Positions 7,242 to 18,200 of a stretch of 64,000 nt of DNA are shown piece after piece; position 1 is the first letter of the stretch; every line of letters begins with the position of its first letter. Below the pieces are notes generated by a model, which was not told the origin of the DNA, did not search any database, and was given only the letters and a program-made list of their open reading frames with translations. Source of the stretch: Rhodocyclaceae bacterium (GTDB lineage Bacteria > Pseudomonadota > Gammaproteobacteria > Burkholderiales > Rhodocyclaceae); NCBI GenBank assembly GCA_008080565.1, contig VIKE01000006.1:1-64000 (forward strand), given 5' to 3'. The position numbers and the translations under genes are program-made.

Positions 7242-9281
7242 TCAGGACGCCTCCTGCGGGCTTTCAAGCGGCAGCGAAAGCCGGAAGCAGGTTCCCTGAC
7301 CGGGGATGCTGCGTACATCCAGTTGCCCGCCGTGTTTTTTGACGATGATGTCGTAAGAAATTGACAAGCCCAGACCGGTGCCTTTGCCGACCGGTTTGGT
7401 GGTGAAGAATGGCTCAAAAATCCGGTTGCGGACTTCTTCGCTCATGCCTTGTCCGGTGTCCTCGACCTCAAACCAGACTTGCTTGTTCTCGGTTCCCGAA
7501 CGCACGTAAATCTTGCCCTGTTGCTCAATGGCTTGGGCGGCATTGACCAGCAGGTTCATGAATACCTGGTTGATCTGCGCCGGCACGCAGTCCACGGGCG
7601 GAATGTCGCCCAGTTCACGGATAATTTCGGCTTTGTATTTGAGCTCGTTCCAGACCACGTTCAGGGTGCTTTCAATCGCGGCGTTGAGGTCGGCGCGCTG
7701 ATGTTCGGCCTGATCGACGTGGGAGAAATCCTTGAGGTCCTGAACGATCTTGGTGACGCGGCTCAGGCCTTCCTGCGACTCGGCAACCAATGATGGAAGG
7801 TCTTCGCGAAGAAAGTCGAGATCGGCTTTCTTGCGAGCTGCTGAAATCTCGTCTGGCACTCCGGCTTCGTAGGCGCTGATGACGTTGAGCAGTTGGGAAA
7901 CGTAGGTTTTCAGGGTGCCCAGGTTGGAGTTGACGAAACCGACCGGATTGTTGATCTCGTGCGCGACGCCTGCCGCAAGTTGGCCGATGGCAGCCATTTT
8001 CTCGGACTGCAGAAGTTGTTGTTGTGCCTCTTCGACCTTGCGTAGCAGGAGTTCAAGTTCCTTCCGGTCGTTCTCCAGCTTGATATTGGCCTCGCCGAGC
8101 TGTGAGGTGCGTTCCGCTACGATTTCTTCCAGGCGATTCTGGTATTGCCGCAGGTCGTCCTCGGCGCGGTGGCGCTCGGTCACATCCTGCAGGGTTTCAA
8201 TGGCGCCAATCCGTTGTCCCTCGGCATCGCACAATGGCGCCGCAGTAAAGAACAGCCAACGCCCATTTTCGCCCATATGGGGGAACAAGGCCTCACCCTC
8301 GAAGGCGCCGCCGATATTGGCTGAGCGCCGAAAAATGCCGTGGTAGTAGGTGTCGAACTGTTCTTCAAGACTTCCGTCAACGATCAGGTCGGCCATCACC
8401 GGGCGACTCTCCGGATAGAAAGCCTTCCATTGCTCTGTTGTGCCGACCATCTTGGCTGCCGGCAGGCCGCTGATCATTGCGCAAGCCTGGTTCCAGTGGG
8501 TGATTTGATGATTGGCGTCGATGACGAAGGTCGGAACAGGGTCGCCATCGATAATTTGAGCGAGCAATTGCTGCATATTGCGTTTGCTTGCCTCGGCGCG
8601 CTTGTGTTCCGATTCGAGCAGTTTTTTCTGAGTCATTTCGACCTGTTGCATGGCCAGCTTTAAACGACCCTGTTCGACCAGCAGTTGTTCGTTGGTCTGC
8701 GTTAGGGCTTGGGTGCGCGCCTCGACCTGGGCTTCGAGGGTCGTGTTGACCTTTTCCAGTTCGTCGTTGCGCGCCGCGATCATGCGGAACATCGCATTCA
8801 TGCCGCTGAGCAGGCTGGTCGTCGCCGGGTCGGCGACCATGCTTTTTTCCTCGTTGAAGGCCTGCTCGGGGGGTATGCCTGCCTGGATTTTCCGGATTTG
8901 GCGGGCCATCGACTGGTCCATGCCGAGGATGTGATGGGCCAGCCAGCTACTCAGGAAACGCAACAGGAATTCGAGGTCGCCGCTCTGCATGTCGCGCATC
9001 CTGACCACTTGCTGGCCGAAATCGACATGCACGTTGTGATGGATTTCGACGAAACGTGGGTCGCAGCCGGTGCTGGCCATCAACTCTTCTTCGTGCTGGA
9101 AGTGCGTTACCGCGTACTCAACGAGCTGCGCCAGCACCTTGTCGATTTCTTCCGGTGGCGTGGATGTGGACTGATGCTCGATGATCCAGTTGATCAGGGT
9201 CACCAGCCCCTGATGCTCGGTGTCGACCTGAGGTTGGCCGGTAACGAAGCTGTCATTCCAGACAAAAATATCCATGCTCAA
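7242..9281 (-). CDS. Hemerythrin-PAS sensor histidine kinase
   Basis: 679 residues, soluble. The N-terminal bacteriohemerythrin domain (about 5-135) shows the di-iron ligand pattern [18 protein letters not shown] and AHHILGMD, which is known to bind O2 or sense redox. A coiled coil (about 165-235), a PAS domain (about 245-370) and a second coiled coil follow. The kinase core has phospho-acceptor His441 in [11 protein letters not shown], the N box [10 protein letters not shown], and G boxes DTGQGM and GKGTGLGLS. Being cytoplasmic with hemerythrin, it is predicted to feed intracellular oxygen or redox state into the operon's response regulators. It is the last gene of the signalling operon; its ATG overlaps the stop of the preceding REC-ATPase gene by 4 nt. 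Confidence 0.9.
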   Translation of the reverse strand: MSMDIFVWNDSFVTGQPQVDTEHQGLVTLINWIIEHQSTSTPPEEIDKVLAQLVEYAVTHFQHEEELMASTGCDPRFVEIHHNVHVDFGQQVVRMRDMQSGDLEFLLRFLSSWLAHHILGMDQSMARQIRKIQAGIPPEQAFNEEKSMVADPATTSLLSGMNAMFRMIAARNDELEKVNTTLEAQVEARTQALTQTNEQLLVEQGRLKLAMQQVEMTQKKLLESEHKRAEASKRNMQQLLAQIIDGDPVPTFVIDANHQITHWNQACAMISGLPAAKMVGTTEQWKAFYPESRPVMADLIVDGSLEEQFDTYYHGIFRRSANIGGAFEGEALFPHMGENGRWLFFTAAPLCDAEGQRIGAIETLQDVTERHRAEDDLRQYQNRLEEIVAERTSQLGEANIKLENDRKELELLLRKVEEAQQQLLQSEKMAAIGQLAAGVAHEINNPVGFVNSNLGTLKTYVSQLLNVISAYEAGVPDEISAARKKADLDFLREDLPSLVAESQEGLSRVTKIVQDLKDFSHVDQAEHQRADLNAAIESTLNVVWNELKYKAEIIRELGDIPPVDCVPAQINQVFMNLLVNAAQAIEQQGKIYVRSGTENKQVWFEVEDTGQGMSEEVRNRIFEPFFTTKPVGKGTGLGLSISYDIIVKKHGGQLDVRSIPGQGTCFRLSLPLESPQEAS

Positions 9282-11518
9282 TTTTCTCCTGTCACTGGGC
9301 CGAGTACCCGAAGAATCTCATCCGGCGTGGTGGCACCGGCCTGAACACGCTCAGCGGCGTGATGGATGATGCTGCGCAGGCCCCTTTGCCGGGCCTGACG
9401 GCTTATTTCCAGCACGCTAGCCCCGCTGCCTATGCAGTCCCGCAACTGGTCATCAAGGGTCAGAATTTCGTAAATGCCGAGGCGACCCTTGTAACCGCTG
9501 CCGTGGCAGGTAGTGCAGCCCTGGCCCCGTCGGATTTCGGTGATCTCGGCAAAGGCACTGCCCAGGCGAGATATGACGAACGGGTCAGGCGCGGCAGGCT
9601 GGCTGCAGTCCGGGCAAACGCTGCGCACCAGGCGCTGGGCGATGATGCCTTCGAGGGCGGTGGCGACCACATAGGGTTTGAGGCCGAGATCGAACAGCCG
9701 GGCGATGGTGGCGACAGCCGAGTTGGTGTGCAGCGTCGAATAGACGAGATGCCCGGTCAGCGCCGCGTGAAAGGCGACCTCGGCGGTGTCGAAATCACGG
9801 ATTTCTCCGAGCAGGATGACATCCGGATCTTGCCGGAGCAGGGCGCGCAGGACGGCTGGAAAGGTCAGCCCGATCTTTTCGCGAATCAGTACCTGGCCGG
9901 CCATGTCGAGGTAGTACTCGACCGGGTCCTCGATGGTGACGTAGTTTTTGTCAGGCGTTGCATCGTGCTGGAGCAGCGAATAGAGCGTCGTTGTCTTGCC
10001 GCTGCCAGTCGGGCCGGTGGCAAGGATGATGCCCTGCGGCTTGGCCACCATGTCGGTGACGCGACGCAGGTCGCTGCTTGAAAAACCAAGTTTCTCGATG
10101 GTGTGGACTGTCGAGTTCCGGTCGAGGATGCGCATGACGATTTTTTCGCCATTGATCGTCGGTAGTGTGGAAATGCGCAGATCGACCATGCGCATCGGCG
10201 TCTTGACAGTAATGCGACCATCCTGGGGGCGACGCCGTTCGGAAATGTCGAGTTCCGACATGATTTTCAGGCGCGAGACGAGCGATTGATGCAGGTGGTG
10301 CGGGATATGGATCTTGTCGGCGAGCACGCCGTCGATCCGGTAGCGCACGACCACGCTGTTGGTGCGTGGCTGGATGTGGATGTCGGAAGCGCCGAGGCGG
10401 ATGGCTTCGAGAATGATGGCGTTGGCCAGCCGGATGGCCGGCGGCGCCTCGGTGTCGCGCAGCAGGTCTTCGAGCTTGGCGGCATCTTCTTCCTCGATGA
10501 CGATTTCGATGCCTTCGTAGGGGTCGGCTGAACTGACCAGCGTTTCCAGTTCCTTGAAGTCGACTTCGCCGCCGCCATAGACTTCATCGACTTTCTTGCG
10601 GATCGCTGCGACGTCGGCCGTCACCGCATTGATATCGAGGCCGGCAGTGAAGCGGACTTCATCGATCAGCCCCTCGTCCAGCGGGTCGGCCATGGCCAGC
10701 ATCAGGCGCCGACCGTCGAGCTTGAGCGGCACAACGCACTGGCGAAGGCAGAAGCTGCGCGGGATCAGATCGGTCAGGGCGGTATCGACACGGAATTCCG
10801 GCAACTGGACTTCCTCGATCATCATGTCGGTCTTCAGTAGCTCGCGGATGCGTCGTTCCGGCACCCAGTCGTTTTCGAGGAGCAGGGTGATCAGCGGCTC
10901 CTTGCGCCGCTCCTGCTGCAGGGTCAGTTCCTGCAACTGGCTATCGGTCAGCAGGTTCTTCTTGTGCAGCATGATGCCCAGCCGGCTACGGTGGGTGGCG
11001 GCGAGCCTCGACAGCGCCGAGATTTCCTTCGATTTGAGGTCGTTTTCCGCACGCAGACTCTTGTTGCGGCTGATCAGGTCGAACTGTTCGAGGGCGAGTG
11101 CTACGGTCACCCGCAGATCATCGTCATTCCACGGTTTGAGGATGAATTTGTAAACGGCGCCTTCGTTGATCGCGCCCATCACGGCATCGGTGTTGGCATG
11201 CCCGGTGAGCATGATGCGGATAGTGTCGGGCGAGCGTTTTTTGACTTCCTGCAGGAACTGCGCGCCGTTCATGCCGGGCATCATGAAATCGCTGATGACG
11301 AGGTGGATGGGGCCGGTGGCGAACTTTTCCAGCCCTTCCTTGGCGCTCCAGGCGGTGATGACTTCGTAGTTTTCCTGATGGAAAACACGACTGAGCGCCT
11401 TGACGATGCCGGGCTCGTCATCGACAAAGAGCAGGCGGTAACGCGGCGGTGTCAGGTGTGTCGCCGGGGCTTGCGGGCTGGCGGTCTTGCCGGTAAATAG
11501 CGCGGAATAATCGGTCAT
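9278..11518 (-). CDS. Response-regulator receiver fused to a GspE/PilB-type ATPase
   Basis: 746 residues. A receiver domain (about 28-150) has the acidic pocket DDE and phospho-acceptor Asp77 (ISDFMMPGM), with KPW near its end. A GspE N-terminal (MshEN-like) region follows, with RLGIMLHKKNLLTDSQLQEL near 180-200; this domain class binds c-di-GMP in MshE. The C-terminal hexameric ATPase has Walker A GPTGSGKTTT (Lys508), Walker B LLGEIRD, and a zinc site CPDC...CTTC. Such ATPases drive type IV pilus or type II secretion pseudopilus assembly. A receiver on the ATPase suggests direct phospho-control by the neighbouring kinases. The gene overlaps both neighbours by 4 nt. No PilC or pilin gene is present in the window, so the machine it powers is unknown. 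Confidence 0.9.
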   Translation of the reverse strand: MTDYSALFTGKTASPQAPATHLTPPRYRLLFVDDEPGIVKALSRVFHQENYEVITAWSAKEGLEKFATGPIHLVISDFMMPGMNGAQFLQEVKKRSPDTIRIMLTGHANTDAVMGAINEGAVYKFILKPWNDDDLRVTVALALEQFDLISRNKSLRAENDLKSKEISALSRLAATHRSRLGIMLHKKNLLTDSQLQELTLQQERRKEPLITLLLENDWVPERRIRELLKTDMMIEEVQLPEFRVDTALTDLIPRSFCLRQCVVPLKLDGRRLMLAMADPLDEGLIDEVRFTAGLDINAVTADVAAIRKKVDEVYGGGEVDFKELETLVSSADPYEGIEIVIEEEDAAKLEDLLRDTEAPPAIRLANAIILEAIRLGASDIHIQPRTNSVVVRYRIDGVLADKIHIPHHLHQSLVSRLKIMSELDISERRRPQDGRITVKTPMRMVDLRISTLPTINGEKIVMRILDRNSTVHTIEKLGFSSSDLRRVTDMVAKPQGIILATGPTGSGKTTTLYSLLQHDATPDKNYVTIEDPVEYYLDMAGQVLIREKIGLTFPAVLRALLRQDPDVILLGEIRDFDTAEVAFHAALTGHLVYSTLHTNSAVATIARLFDLGLKPYVVATALEGIIAQRLVRSVCPDCSQPAAPDPFVISRLGSAFAEITEIRRGQGCTTCHGSGYKGRLGIYEILTLDDQLRDCIGSGASVLEISRQARQRGLRSIIHHAAERVQAGATTPDEILRVLGPVTGEN

Positions 11519-12717
11519 GGCGGTGTCGGGAAGAACAGGCTGACGGTGGTTCCGACATCGGGCTGACTATTGAGGCTGATGCGCCCGCTGTGCGCCTGGA
11601 CGACGTTGCGGGCAGTTGCCAGGCCGAGTCCGACGCCGGAGCCGACCGGCCGCGTCGTATAGAACGGCTCGAAGGCGTGTCCGATCTGCTCGGCCGTCAT
11701 GCCGACCCCGGTGTCGTGGATGCGGATGTGGATGCCCGTCTCGTCGGCTTCGGACGAAATCTTGACCTCTCCCGGCCGGCCGCTGTCGGCGATGGCCAGT
11801 ACGGCATTGCGGATGACGTTGAAGAACAGCTGATTGATATGCCCGGGCAGGCAGACAATGCTGGGCAAGGGGAGTAAATCGAAACGGAAATGGATGCCGG
11901 GCGGCATTTTCGCTTCGACCATGCTGACCGCCTCGTGCAGGCAATTGTTGAGGTCGGCATATTCTTCGCTGGCGCGGTCGACGTTCGAAAATGCCTTCAA
12001 ATCAGCCACGATGCGGGCTATGCGCTCCATCCCCTTGGCGCTGTCGTGAAGCAGGTCAATGCCGTCTTCGAGAGTGAAGTCGAGATCCAGCGCTTGCCAG
12101 ACCTCGGCAAGCGAACCCGGGTGCGTTTTCAGTTCGGCAAATTTGCCGAGATATTTTTCGAAGGTCGTCAGGTTGCTGCGCACGAAGCCGAGCGGGTTAT
12201 TGATCTCGTGCGCCATGCCGGCCGCCAGTTGGCCGACCGAGGCGAGTTTTTCCGCTTCGTAGAGCATCTGCTGGCGCTCTTCGAGTTCGCCGACCTGTTT
12301 CTTGACGCGAGCTTCCAGTTCGCCCGAGAGTGCTTTGTAGCGCGCCTCGGATTCGCTCAGGCGGGCGTGTTCGCGCTTGAGCGATTCGAAGTCTTCGGCC
12401 ACCGATTCGAGGTGCAGGGTCGACGCCATCTTGAAGCGGACCTCGGCGCGAAGCAGGCTCAGCATGAGCTGGCGAGCGGCGCTCAGCGCGGCCGGCGAGG
12501 CGCTGCTGCTGAGCAGGTAGCCGATTGGTTCGAGTTCAAGGATCAGCGCCTCGCGGCGCGCCTCGGGCGAGGGCTGTCCCCAAAGCGTTTTTCCGGCCTG
12601 GTCGGACAGGGCGAAATTGCCGCCGAGCAACTCGGTTAGCGCCGGGCCGATTTTTTCCTGGCTGGTGGTATCGAGCAATTCGTCGAGTCGCCACTCGCGG
12701 TCAAAGCCCCGGGTCAC
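11515..12717 (-). CDS. Soluble sensor histidine kinase
   Basis: 400 residues from a GTG at 12717 that overlaps the upstream GTPase stop as GTGA; an ATG 78 nt further upstream would overlap that gene by 82 nt and is less likely. The N-terminal 130 residues match no domain I recognise. A coiled coil (about 95-160) leads to the kinase core, with phospho-acceptor His170 in AAGMAHEINNP, N box NVIRNAVLAI, and G boxes DTGVGM and GSGVGLGLA. No membrane segment. It belongs to the same kinase class as two others in the operon and probably phosphorylates the operon's KPW-type receivers. Its input may come from the adjacent MglA-like GTPase, an inference from adjacency only. Confidence 0.88.
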   Translation of the reverse strand: MTRGFDREWRLDELLDTTSQEKIGPALTELLGGNFALSDQAGKTLWGQPSPEARREALILELEPIGYLLSSSASPAALSAARQLMLSLLRAEVRFKMASTLHLESVAEDFESLKREHARLSESEARYKALSGELEARVKKQVGELEERQQMLYEAEKLASVGQLAAGMAHEINNPLGFVRSNLTTFEKYLGKFAELKTHPGSLAEVWQALDLDFTLEDGIDLLHDSAKGMERIARIVADLKAFSNVDRASEEYADLNNCLHEAVSMVEAKMPPGIHFRFDLLPLPSIVCLPGHINQLFFNVIRNAVLAIADSGRPGEVKISSEADETGIHIRIHDTGVGMTAEQIGHAFEPFYTTRPVGSGVGLGLATARNVVQAHSGRISLNSQPDVGTTVSLFFPTPP

Positions 12718-13361
12718 GCGCTTTCCCCCAAGGCACCGGCTACGAAGGCGTCTTCGCTGAGGCCATGTTCGGACTGCAATTTCAATTTTTGGCAAAAATT
12801 CCGGTAGACCGTGCGAATGAGCAATTCAAAGCTCGTTTCGACGCCTTGCCCGGTCAGGGCGATGGCGAAGACCAGCGGCCAGGGCGCCGCCGACCAGCGC
12901 TCGCGGATTTCGGCCTCGGGGACGGCGCTTGGCAGGTCGCATTTGTTGAACTGGACGACCATCGGCAGGTGTTCAAAATCGAGGCCGACGCGGGCGCAGT
13001 TGGCGGCCAGGCTCTGGAAGGATTCGCCATTGTTGGTTTCCTGGGCGCGGTCGGCATCGGCCACGAAAACCACGCCATCGGCGCGCGACAGAACGGCCTT
13101 GCGCGTTCCGTCGTGGGCCACTTGCCCTGGCACGGTGAACAGCCGGAACGTGATGAGCAGCCCCGACGGTGCCCGAAATCCGAGCGGCAGCAGGTCGAAG
13201 AAAAGCGTGCGGTCGTCCTTGGTCTCCATGGTCATGACCTCGCCCTTCAGTTCCGGGGCGAGCAGGTCATGCAGGCGCAGCAGGTTGGTCGTCTTGCCGC
13301 TCTGCGCCGGGCCGTAATAGACCAGTTTGAAAGTCAGGTGCCGGGCATCGCTTTCGGGCAT
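12714..13361 (-). CDS. MglA-like small GTPase
   Basis: 215 residues from the ATG at 13361 (MPESDARHLTF), which lies 7 nt after the response regulator stop; the longer open frame upstream is inside that gene. Family signatures are clear: P-loop GPAQSGKTTNL (about 15-25), G3 TVPGQ, and G4 NKCD. MglA-family GTPases switch polarity of motility machinery, including type IV pili, in Myxococcus and other bacteria. Here it sits between a single response regulator and a kinase, two genes from the REC-PilB-type ATPase. No MglB (roadblock) partner is seen in the window. A role in localising or switching a pilus motor is inferred. Confidence 0.88.
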   Translation of the reverse strand: MPESDARHLTFKLVYYGPAQSGKTTNLLRLHDLLAPELKGEVMTMETKDDRTLFFDLLPLGFRAPSGLLITFRLFTVPGQVAHDGTRKAVLSRADGVVFVADADRAQETNNGESFQSLAANCARVGLDFEHLPMVVQFNKCDLPSAVPEAEIRERWSAAPWPLVFAIALTGQGVETSFELLIRTVYRNFCQKLKLQSEHGLSEDAFVAGALGESA

Positions 13362-13368
13362 GGCGCCG

Positions 13369-13935
13369 TCAGTCCTTGCTCTGGAATTCGGGATCGAGCA
13401 CGACGGAGCCATCCGGGCCCCAGTTGACTTCGGTGATGCCGGGTTCGATGCGTTCCAGTCGTTCGGCTTCGACCTGTTCCGGCGTGATGTCGCCCATTTC
13501 AAGACGAACCAGATTGGCCAGTTGGCGGTTTTCCAGCATCAGGTCGCGGTGAGCCAGTGCCTGGCCGATGGCCGACATCAGGTCGTAGTCGTTCCACGGC
13601 TTGCCGATGAAGCGGTCGATGCCGACTTCGTTGACGGCGCGAACCAGGGCGTTGAGATCGGCATAGCCGGAGAGAATCAGGCGGGCCGCATCGGGCTGGA
13701 TGGCCTTGGCCGCCTTGAGGAACTCGATGCCATCCATGCCCGGCATGCGGTAGTCGCTCATGAGCAGGTCAAACTCTTCATTCCGCACCGCTTCGAGAGC
13801 GGCCAACGGTGAATTGAAATCGATCACATCCAGCGTGTAGCTCTTGTTGCCGTATGTACATGGCGCCAGACGCAAGACGCGCTTGAGGGCTTTGAGAATG
13901 GAGTCCTCGTCATCGACGATCAGGATGCGGCTCAT
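13369..13935 (-). CDS. Single-receiver response regulator
   Basis: 188 residues. The receiver domain (about 1-135) has DDED, phospho-acceptor Asp in LMSDYRMPGMDG (near residue 60), and KPW. The last 50 residues are a short acidic tail without a DNA-binding or enzymatic domain, so it probably acts as a phosphate shuttle or by protein contact. It overlaps the HD-GYP gene by 4 nt and is followed after 7 nt by the GTPase gene. The receiver has an unusually long beta2 region (around residues 25-35) compared with a standard CheY fold. Confidence 0.88.
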   Translation of the reverse strand: MSRILIVDDEDSILKALKRVLRLAPCTYGNKSYTLDVIDFNSPLAALEAVRNEEFDLLMSDYRMPGMDGIEFLKAAKAIQPDAARLILSGYADLNALVRAVNEVGIDRFIGKPWNDYDLMSAIGQALAHRDLMLENRQLANLVRLEMGDITPEQVEAERLERIEPGITEVNWGPDGSVVLDPEFQSKD

Positions 13936-15248
13936 TTTTCCTCCTGGCGAATATAGAGCGTCAGCATTTGCTGTTCCGAATGTTCCATCCTGGTTAGCTG
14001 ACCGATGATTTCTGCAGTCAGCGCGGTCCCCTTGGCGAGCAGCAGATAGCCATCGCGATGCATGAGGTCGCGGCTCAGTACCATGCCGGATTTCAGATGC
14101 ATGGTACGCAGAGGGGTTTCCGTGAAGCCGCTTTTGACTGTTTCGGCGAGTAGCGCAGCGAAAGCGTCAACGGCTGCCGGGTCGTAGCGCTTGCCGCGGT
14201 TCTCGATCAGAAAATTGAGCGCTTCGACAGGCTTCAGCGGACGCTGGGCCAGCGTGCCGATGATCAGCGAATCATATTCATTGACTACGTGAATGATGCG
14301 GCTGCCTTGCGGAATGGCAATTCCCGCCAGATGGTCCGGGTAGCCGCTGCCGTCATAGCTTTCGTGGTGATGGCGAACGAGGATGGCGGCATCCTTGAAC
14401 TTGTCGATGCCCATCAGGATGTTCTGGCCAATGACCGGGTGTTTCATGACCAAAGCCCGTTTTTCAGCGGTCAGCGTATTGAACGGCTTGCCAAGCAGTT
14501 CGTCGGGCAGGCCGAGTTTGCCGATGTCGTGAAGCAGTCCGGCCAGCATGATGTTCTGGATCTCGACATCGGAGAGACCGAGACGTTGGGCCACGCTGCG
14601 CGCATGTTCGGCAACTCGCCGGCCGTGGCCCGAAATCTGGCTGCCAGCCGGGCCGCTACGCAGTTCGATCAGCCCGGCAAAGACCTGGACGCTGGTCAGA
14701 AACGCCTTTTTCAATTCACTGTGCGTTTGCTCGACAAAGCTCAGGGCCTGGCGCAACTCGGCGGTGCGCTCGGCGACCTTTTGCTCGAGACTGGCATTGA
14801 GTTCTTTCAACTGCTCATTCTGCGCCTGGGTCAGCGATGTCAAACGCTGGTTTTCCCGTTTCAGATTCTGGTGCTCGATCGCTTCGGCAACAATGGTGAC
14901 GATTTCGTTGTCGTCCCACGGCTTCGAAATGTAGCGATAAATTTCGCCCTGATTGATCGCGGCAACCGTCGAGGTAATGTCGGCGTAGCCGGTGAGCAGG
15001 ATGCGCATGACATTGGGCCAGCGATTGCGAACCTCCTTGAGGAAGGTCGCCCCATCCATCTCGGGCATGCGCATGTCCGAGATGACCAGGTCGATTTCTT
15101 CCCTTTCAAGAATTTCCAGCCCGGCAGCACCGCCTTCGGCAATGAATATGCGGTAGCCGTGCGGCCGAAACAGGCGGCGCAGTGCGGAAAGAATGCCCGG
15201 CTCGTCATCGACGAAGAGCAGGGTGGGTTGGGCGATTTCCTCGCTCAT
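13932..15248 (-). CDS. REC-HD-GYP response regulator (putative c-di-GMP phosphodiesterase)
   Basis: 438 residues. Receiver domain (about 8-130) with VISDMRMPEMDG and SKPWDDN; coiled coil (about 140-185); HD-GYP domain (about 190-370) with LLHDIGK, HP, HHHESYDGSGYP and NEYD. These residues are the metal and nucleotide ligands of HD-GYP enzymes, which hydrolyse c-di-GMP. A C-terminal segment of about 70 residues is beta-rich and of unknown function. It overlaps both neighbours by 4 nt. It is predicted to lower c-di-GMP on phosphorylation by an operon kinase, opposing any cyclase and affecting the MshEN-type region of the REC-ATPase. Confidence 0.9.
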   Translation of the reverse strand: MSEEIAQPTLLFVDDEPGILSALRRLFRPHGYRIFIAEGGAAGLEILEREEIDLVISDMRMPEMDGATFLKEVRNRWPNVMRILLTGYADITSTVAAINQGEIYRYISKPWDDNEIVTIVAEAIEHQNLKRENQRLTSLTQAQNEQLKELNASLEQKVAERTAELRQALSFVEQTHSELKKAFLTSVQVFAGLIELRSGPAGSQISGHGRRVAEHARSVAQRLGLSDVEIQNIMLAGLLHDIGKLGLPDELLGKPFNTLTAEKRALVMKHPVIGQNILMGIDKFKDAAILVRHHHESYDGSGYPDHLAGIAIPQGSRIIHVVNEYDSLIIGTLAQRPLKPVEALNFLIENRGKRYDPAAVDAFAALLAETVKSGFTETPLRTMHLKSGMVLSRDLMHRDGYLLLAKGTALTAEIIGQLTRMEHSEQQMLTLYIRQEEK

Positions 15249-18200
15249 GATGAAGTCTCCGAATCTTTTGTTTCAGTGATCTGCCTCGGATTGATTGGCA
15301 GCAGAAGACGGAAAGTGGTGCCTTGTCCCTCGGTGCTCTCAACCTCGATCAGGCCGCCATGTCGTTTGATAATTCCGTACGACAGCGAAAGCCCCAGGCC
15401 GGTCCCCTTGCCCACCGGCTTGGTCGTAAAGAACGGCTCGAAAATCCGGTTGATGTGCTCCGGTGCGATTCCCTTGCCAGTATCGCTGATTTCAACGCAC
15501 ACCTTGTCGTTGCCATGAAGGCTGGTGCGAATCGTAATGGTGCCCTGCCTTTCAATGGCGTGACCGGCATTGACCAGCAGGTTCATGAAGACCTGATTGA
15601 GTTGGGAAATGAGGCAGAACACATGCGGGATTTGGCCATATTCCTTGACCACTTTGGCCTTGTACTTCAACTCGTTCCAAACGATGTTCAGCGTCGAGTC
15701 AATGCCTTGATGCAGGTCGGCCTCCTGCCATTCCTGTTCGCCGACACGCGAGAAGTTCTTGAGGTCCTGCACGATCTTGCGGACACGCCCCAAGCCATCC
15801 TTTGACTCGGCGAGAAGACTGAATATGTCCTCTTTGAGAAAGACAAAATCGCGCTGTTCCATCAAACGCCTGATTTCTTCTGCATGCGGATTTGCTTCAC
15901 CCTCCTGGCCGAGCAGGGCTTCGTAGGCAGTGATGATGTCCATCAGGTCGTGTACGTAGCCATCCAGTGTGCCCAGATTGGAATGAACAAAACCGATCGG
16001 GTTGTTCAGTTCGTGGGCGACCCCCGCCGCCAGTTGCCCGATGGATGCCATTTTTTCCGACTGCATCAGCTGGTTGTTGGCCTCTTCCAGTCGTTTGTTG
16101 AGTTTTTTCTGCTGGGCGAGGGCTTCGTCCATCAGCAATTGTTGGGCTTTTCGTTCAGTTATATCGGTCAGCACCCCGTCGTAAAACTCGGGCCGGCCGT
16201 CCGCGTCGTGACGAACCGTGGTGCGACCAAGCACCCAGACCACCTGACCGTCGGCTGTGACCAGACGATATTCCTGAGCGAAGCGAGAGGTGCCCTCGGT
16301 GGAGTAACGGGTTGTCTCGTTCTGCATGAGCGGCAGGTCATCAGGGTGAATGACATCAAACACCGGTGGCTGCGCCGCAATCAGCTGATTGGCGGTGTAG
16401 CCCCATTGCCGCACATTGTCCGAAATGAAGACCAGCGGCCAGCCTTCGGTGCAGCAAGCCCGAAAACAAACGACCGGACTCGCATTCACCACCTGCGTGG
16501 CAAGACGTAGTGCCTTCTCGGTACGTTGTCGACGTACGATACGCCACGTTTCGCTGCCGATCAGTTGTACAGTTTCAACGTCGAATTCGGTGTAATCGCT
16601 GGTTTTGTTACCGACCCCTGTCACCATCCGGACCTCCCCCTCCTCCATGACCGGAATGCTGAGCAGGCGAATCAGAGCTGAGTGGCCGGAGGGGAGCCCA
16701 TGTTTATTCTGCGCGCTGGCGTAGTCATTGATGATGATGGGCTGTTTTTGCCGTGCCGCATCGGCCCAGATACCTGCTTCGGAAATTGGGTAGTGGTTGT
16801 CGAAGGCTGCCGTGCAGTAGTCTTGCAAGGTGCTGGTTGACCAGGCAACCAGTTCGATGGTCAGGCCATCGATATTGACGAAGTGCATGAAGCCAATCAC
16901 GCTCCGCGTCAATTCTTCTGCTCGTTCCAGGGCATATTGCATGAATGCTTTTTCGGAAAGCTCCTCGGCTATTTTCGGCAACTCCAACAAGATCGCAGAA
17001 CGGCGGGCCTGTTGGGAAAGCCTGAGCTCTGTGACTCGACGCTCGGTTATATCGATCGTGATGCCACCCAGATCCGCGGTGCCATCTTCACGGGGAATGG
17101 CGAACTTGGTACTTTCCAGGACTCGTCCGTGCCATTCGTCCTGAATGCGTTCCGTGATGCCGGTGGCCAGAATGCGCGCTTCGTCAGCGACGATTTTTTG
17201 TCCGAATTCGCCAGGAAAAACCTCGAGCGAGGGGCGGCCCAGCATATCTTCCGGATTGATGCCGAACTGCTCCTGAAAGCCTTTGTTGGCGAGAAGAATG
17301 CGAGAGTCAGCGGCCTTGATGTAAGCGCTTCCGGGCAGGTGGTCGATAAAACGCTGCAGCGTCTTGACGGACGAACTCCATTCATTTTCGGCCAGAACCC
17401 AGTTGCTGATGTCTTCGACGATAGCAACAAAAAAATCAACTTTTCCGTTGGTCTTCCGAATCGCGCGTGCTGAAATCGTGGCGTGAACAATGGAGCCATC
17501 CTTGCTGATAAAGCGTTTTTCCATTGAATAGCCATCGGAGTCTCCGCGCAAGACTGACTCCATCCTTTTGGCGTCCACCTCCATGTCGTCCGGGTGACTC
17601 AAGGCCTGCCAGTCCGTCTGCATCAACTCTTTGGCCTCATATCCGAGAATACGGCACAGCGCCGGATTGACTGAAAGCCAGGTTTTTTCAGGTGAGATCG
17701 TTGCAATTCCAACCATTGCATAGTCGAAAATGGCGCGGAAGCGCTCTTGGCTTTTATGTTCCCGCAACCGGGTTCTCAGCATGGAATGGATGCTCAATCC
17801 CGAGAGGAGGAGCAGGGCGCCGGAAAAAAACCAGTGCATCGGCATCCCGTCTTCTGTCAATGCAGTGAGCTCATCGTGACTCAGGTGGGAGACAACCAGC
17901 CATCGATATTCAGCCTTGGCGCCTGAGGCAATCTGAGGGCCTGACAGCATTCCGGACAGTTGTGGATAGACGCTTTGATAGGTCCACAATCCATTTTTGT
18001 CCAAAAACTGCCCTTGGTAATCCTTCATGCGCGCCCAACTGGCCGGAAAGCGGCTACCCAGATTGCGCCTTGCATCCTTGAACATGAATCCCCATTCGTC
18101 GGCAGGGTCGGGGGAGTGCAGCCAGTATCCGGCGCTATCGACCAACGCAAGATGGGCTTCTGCGCTACTGTCTATAACAAAGCGATCGAGCATGGCCTGG

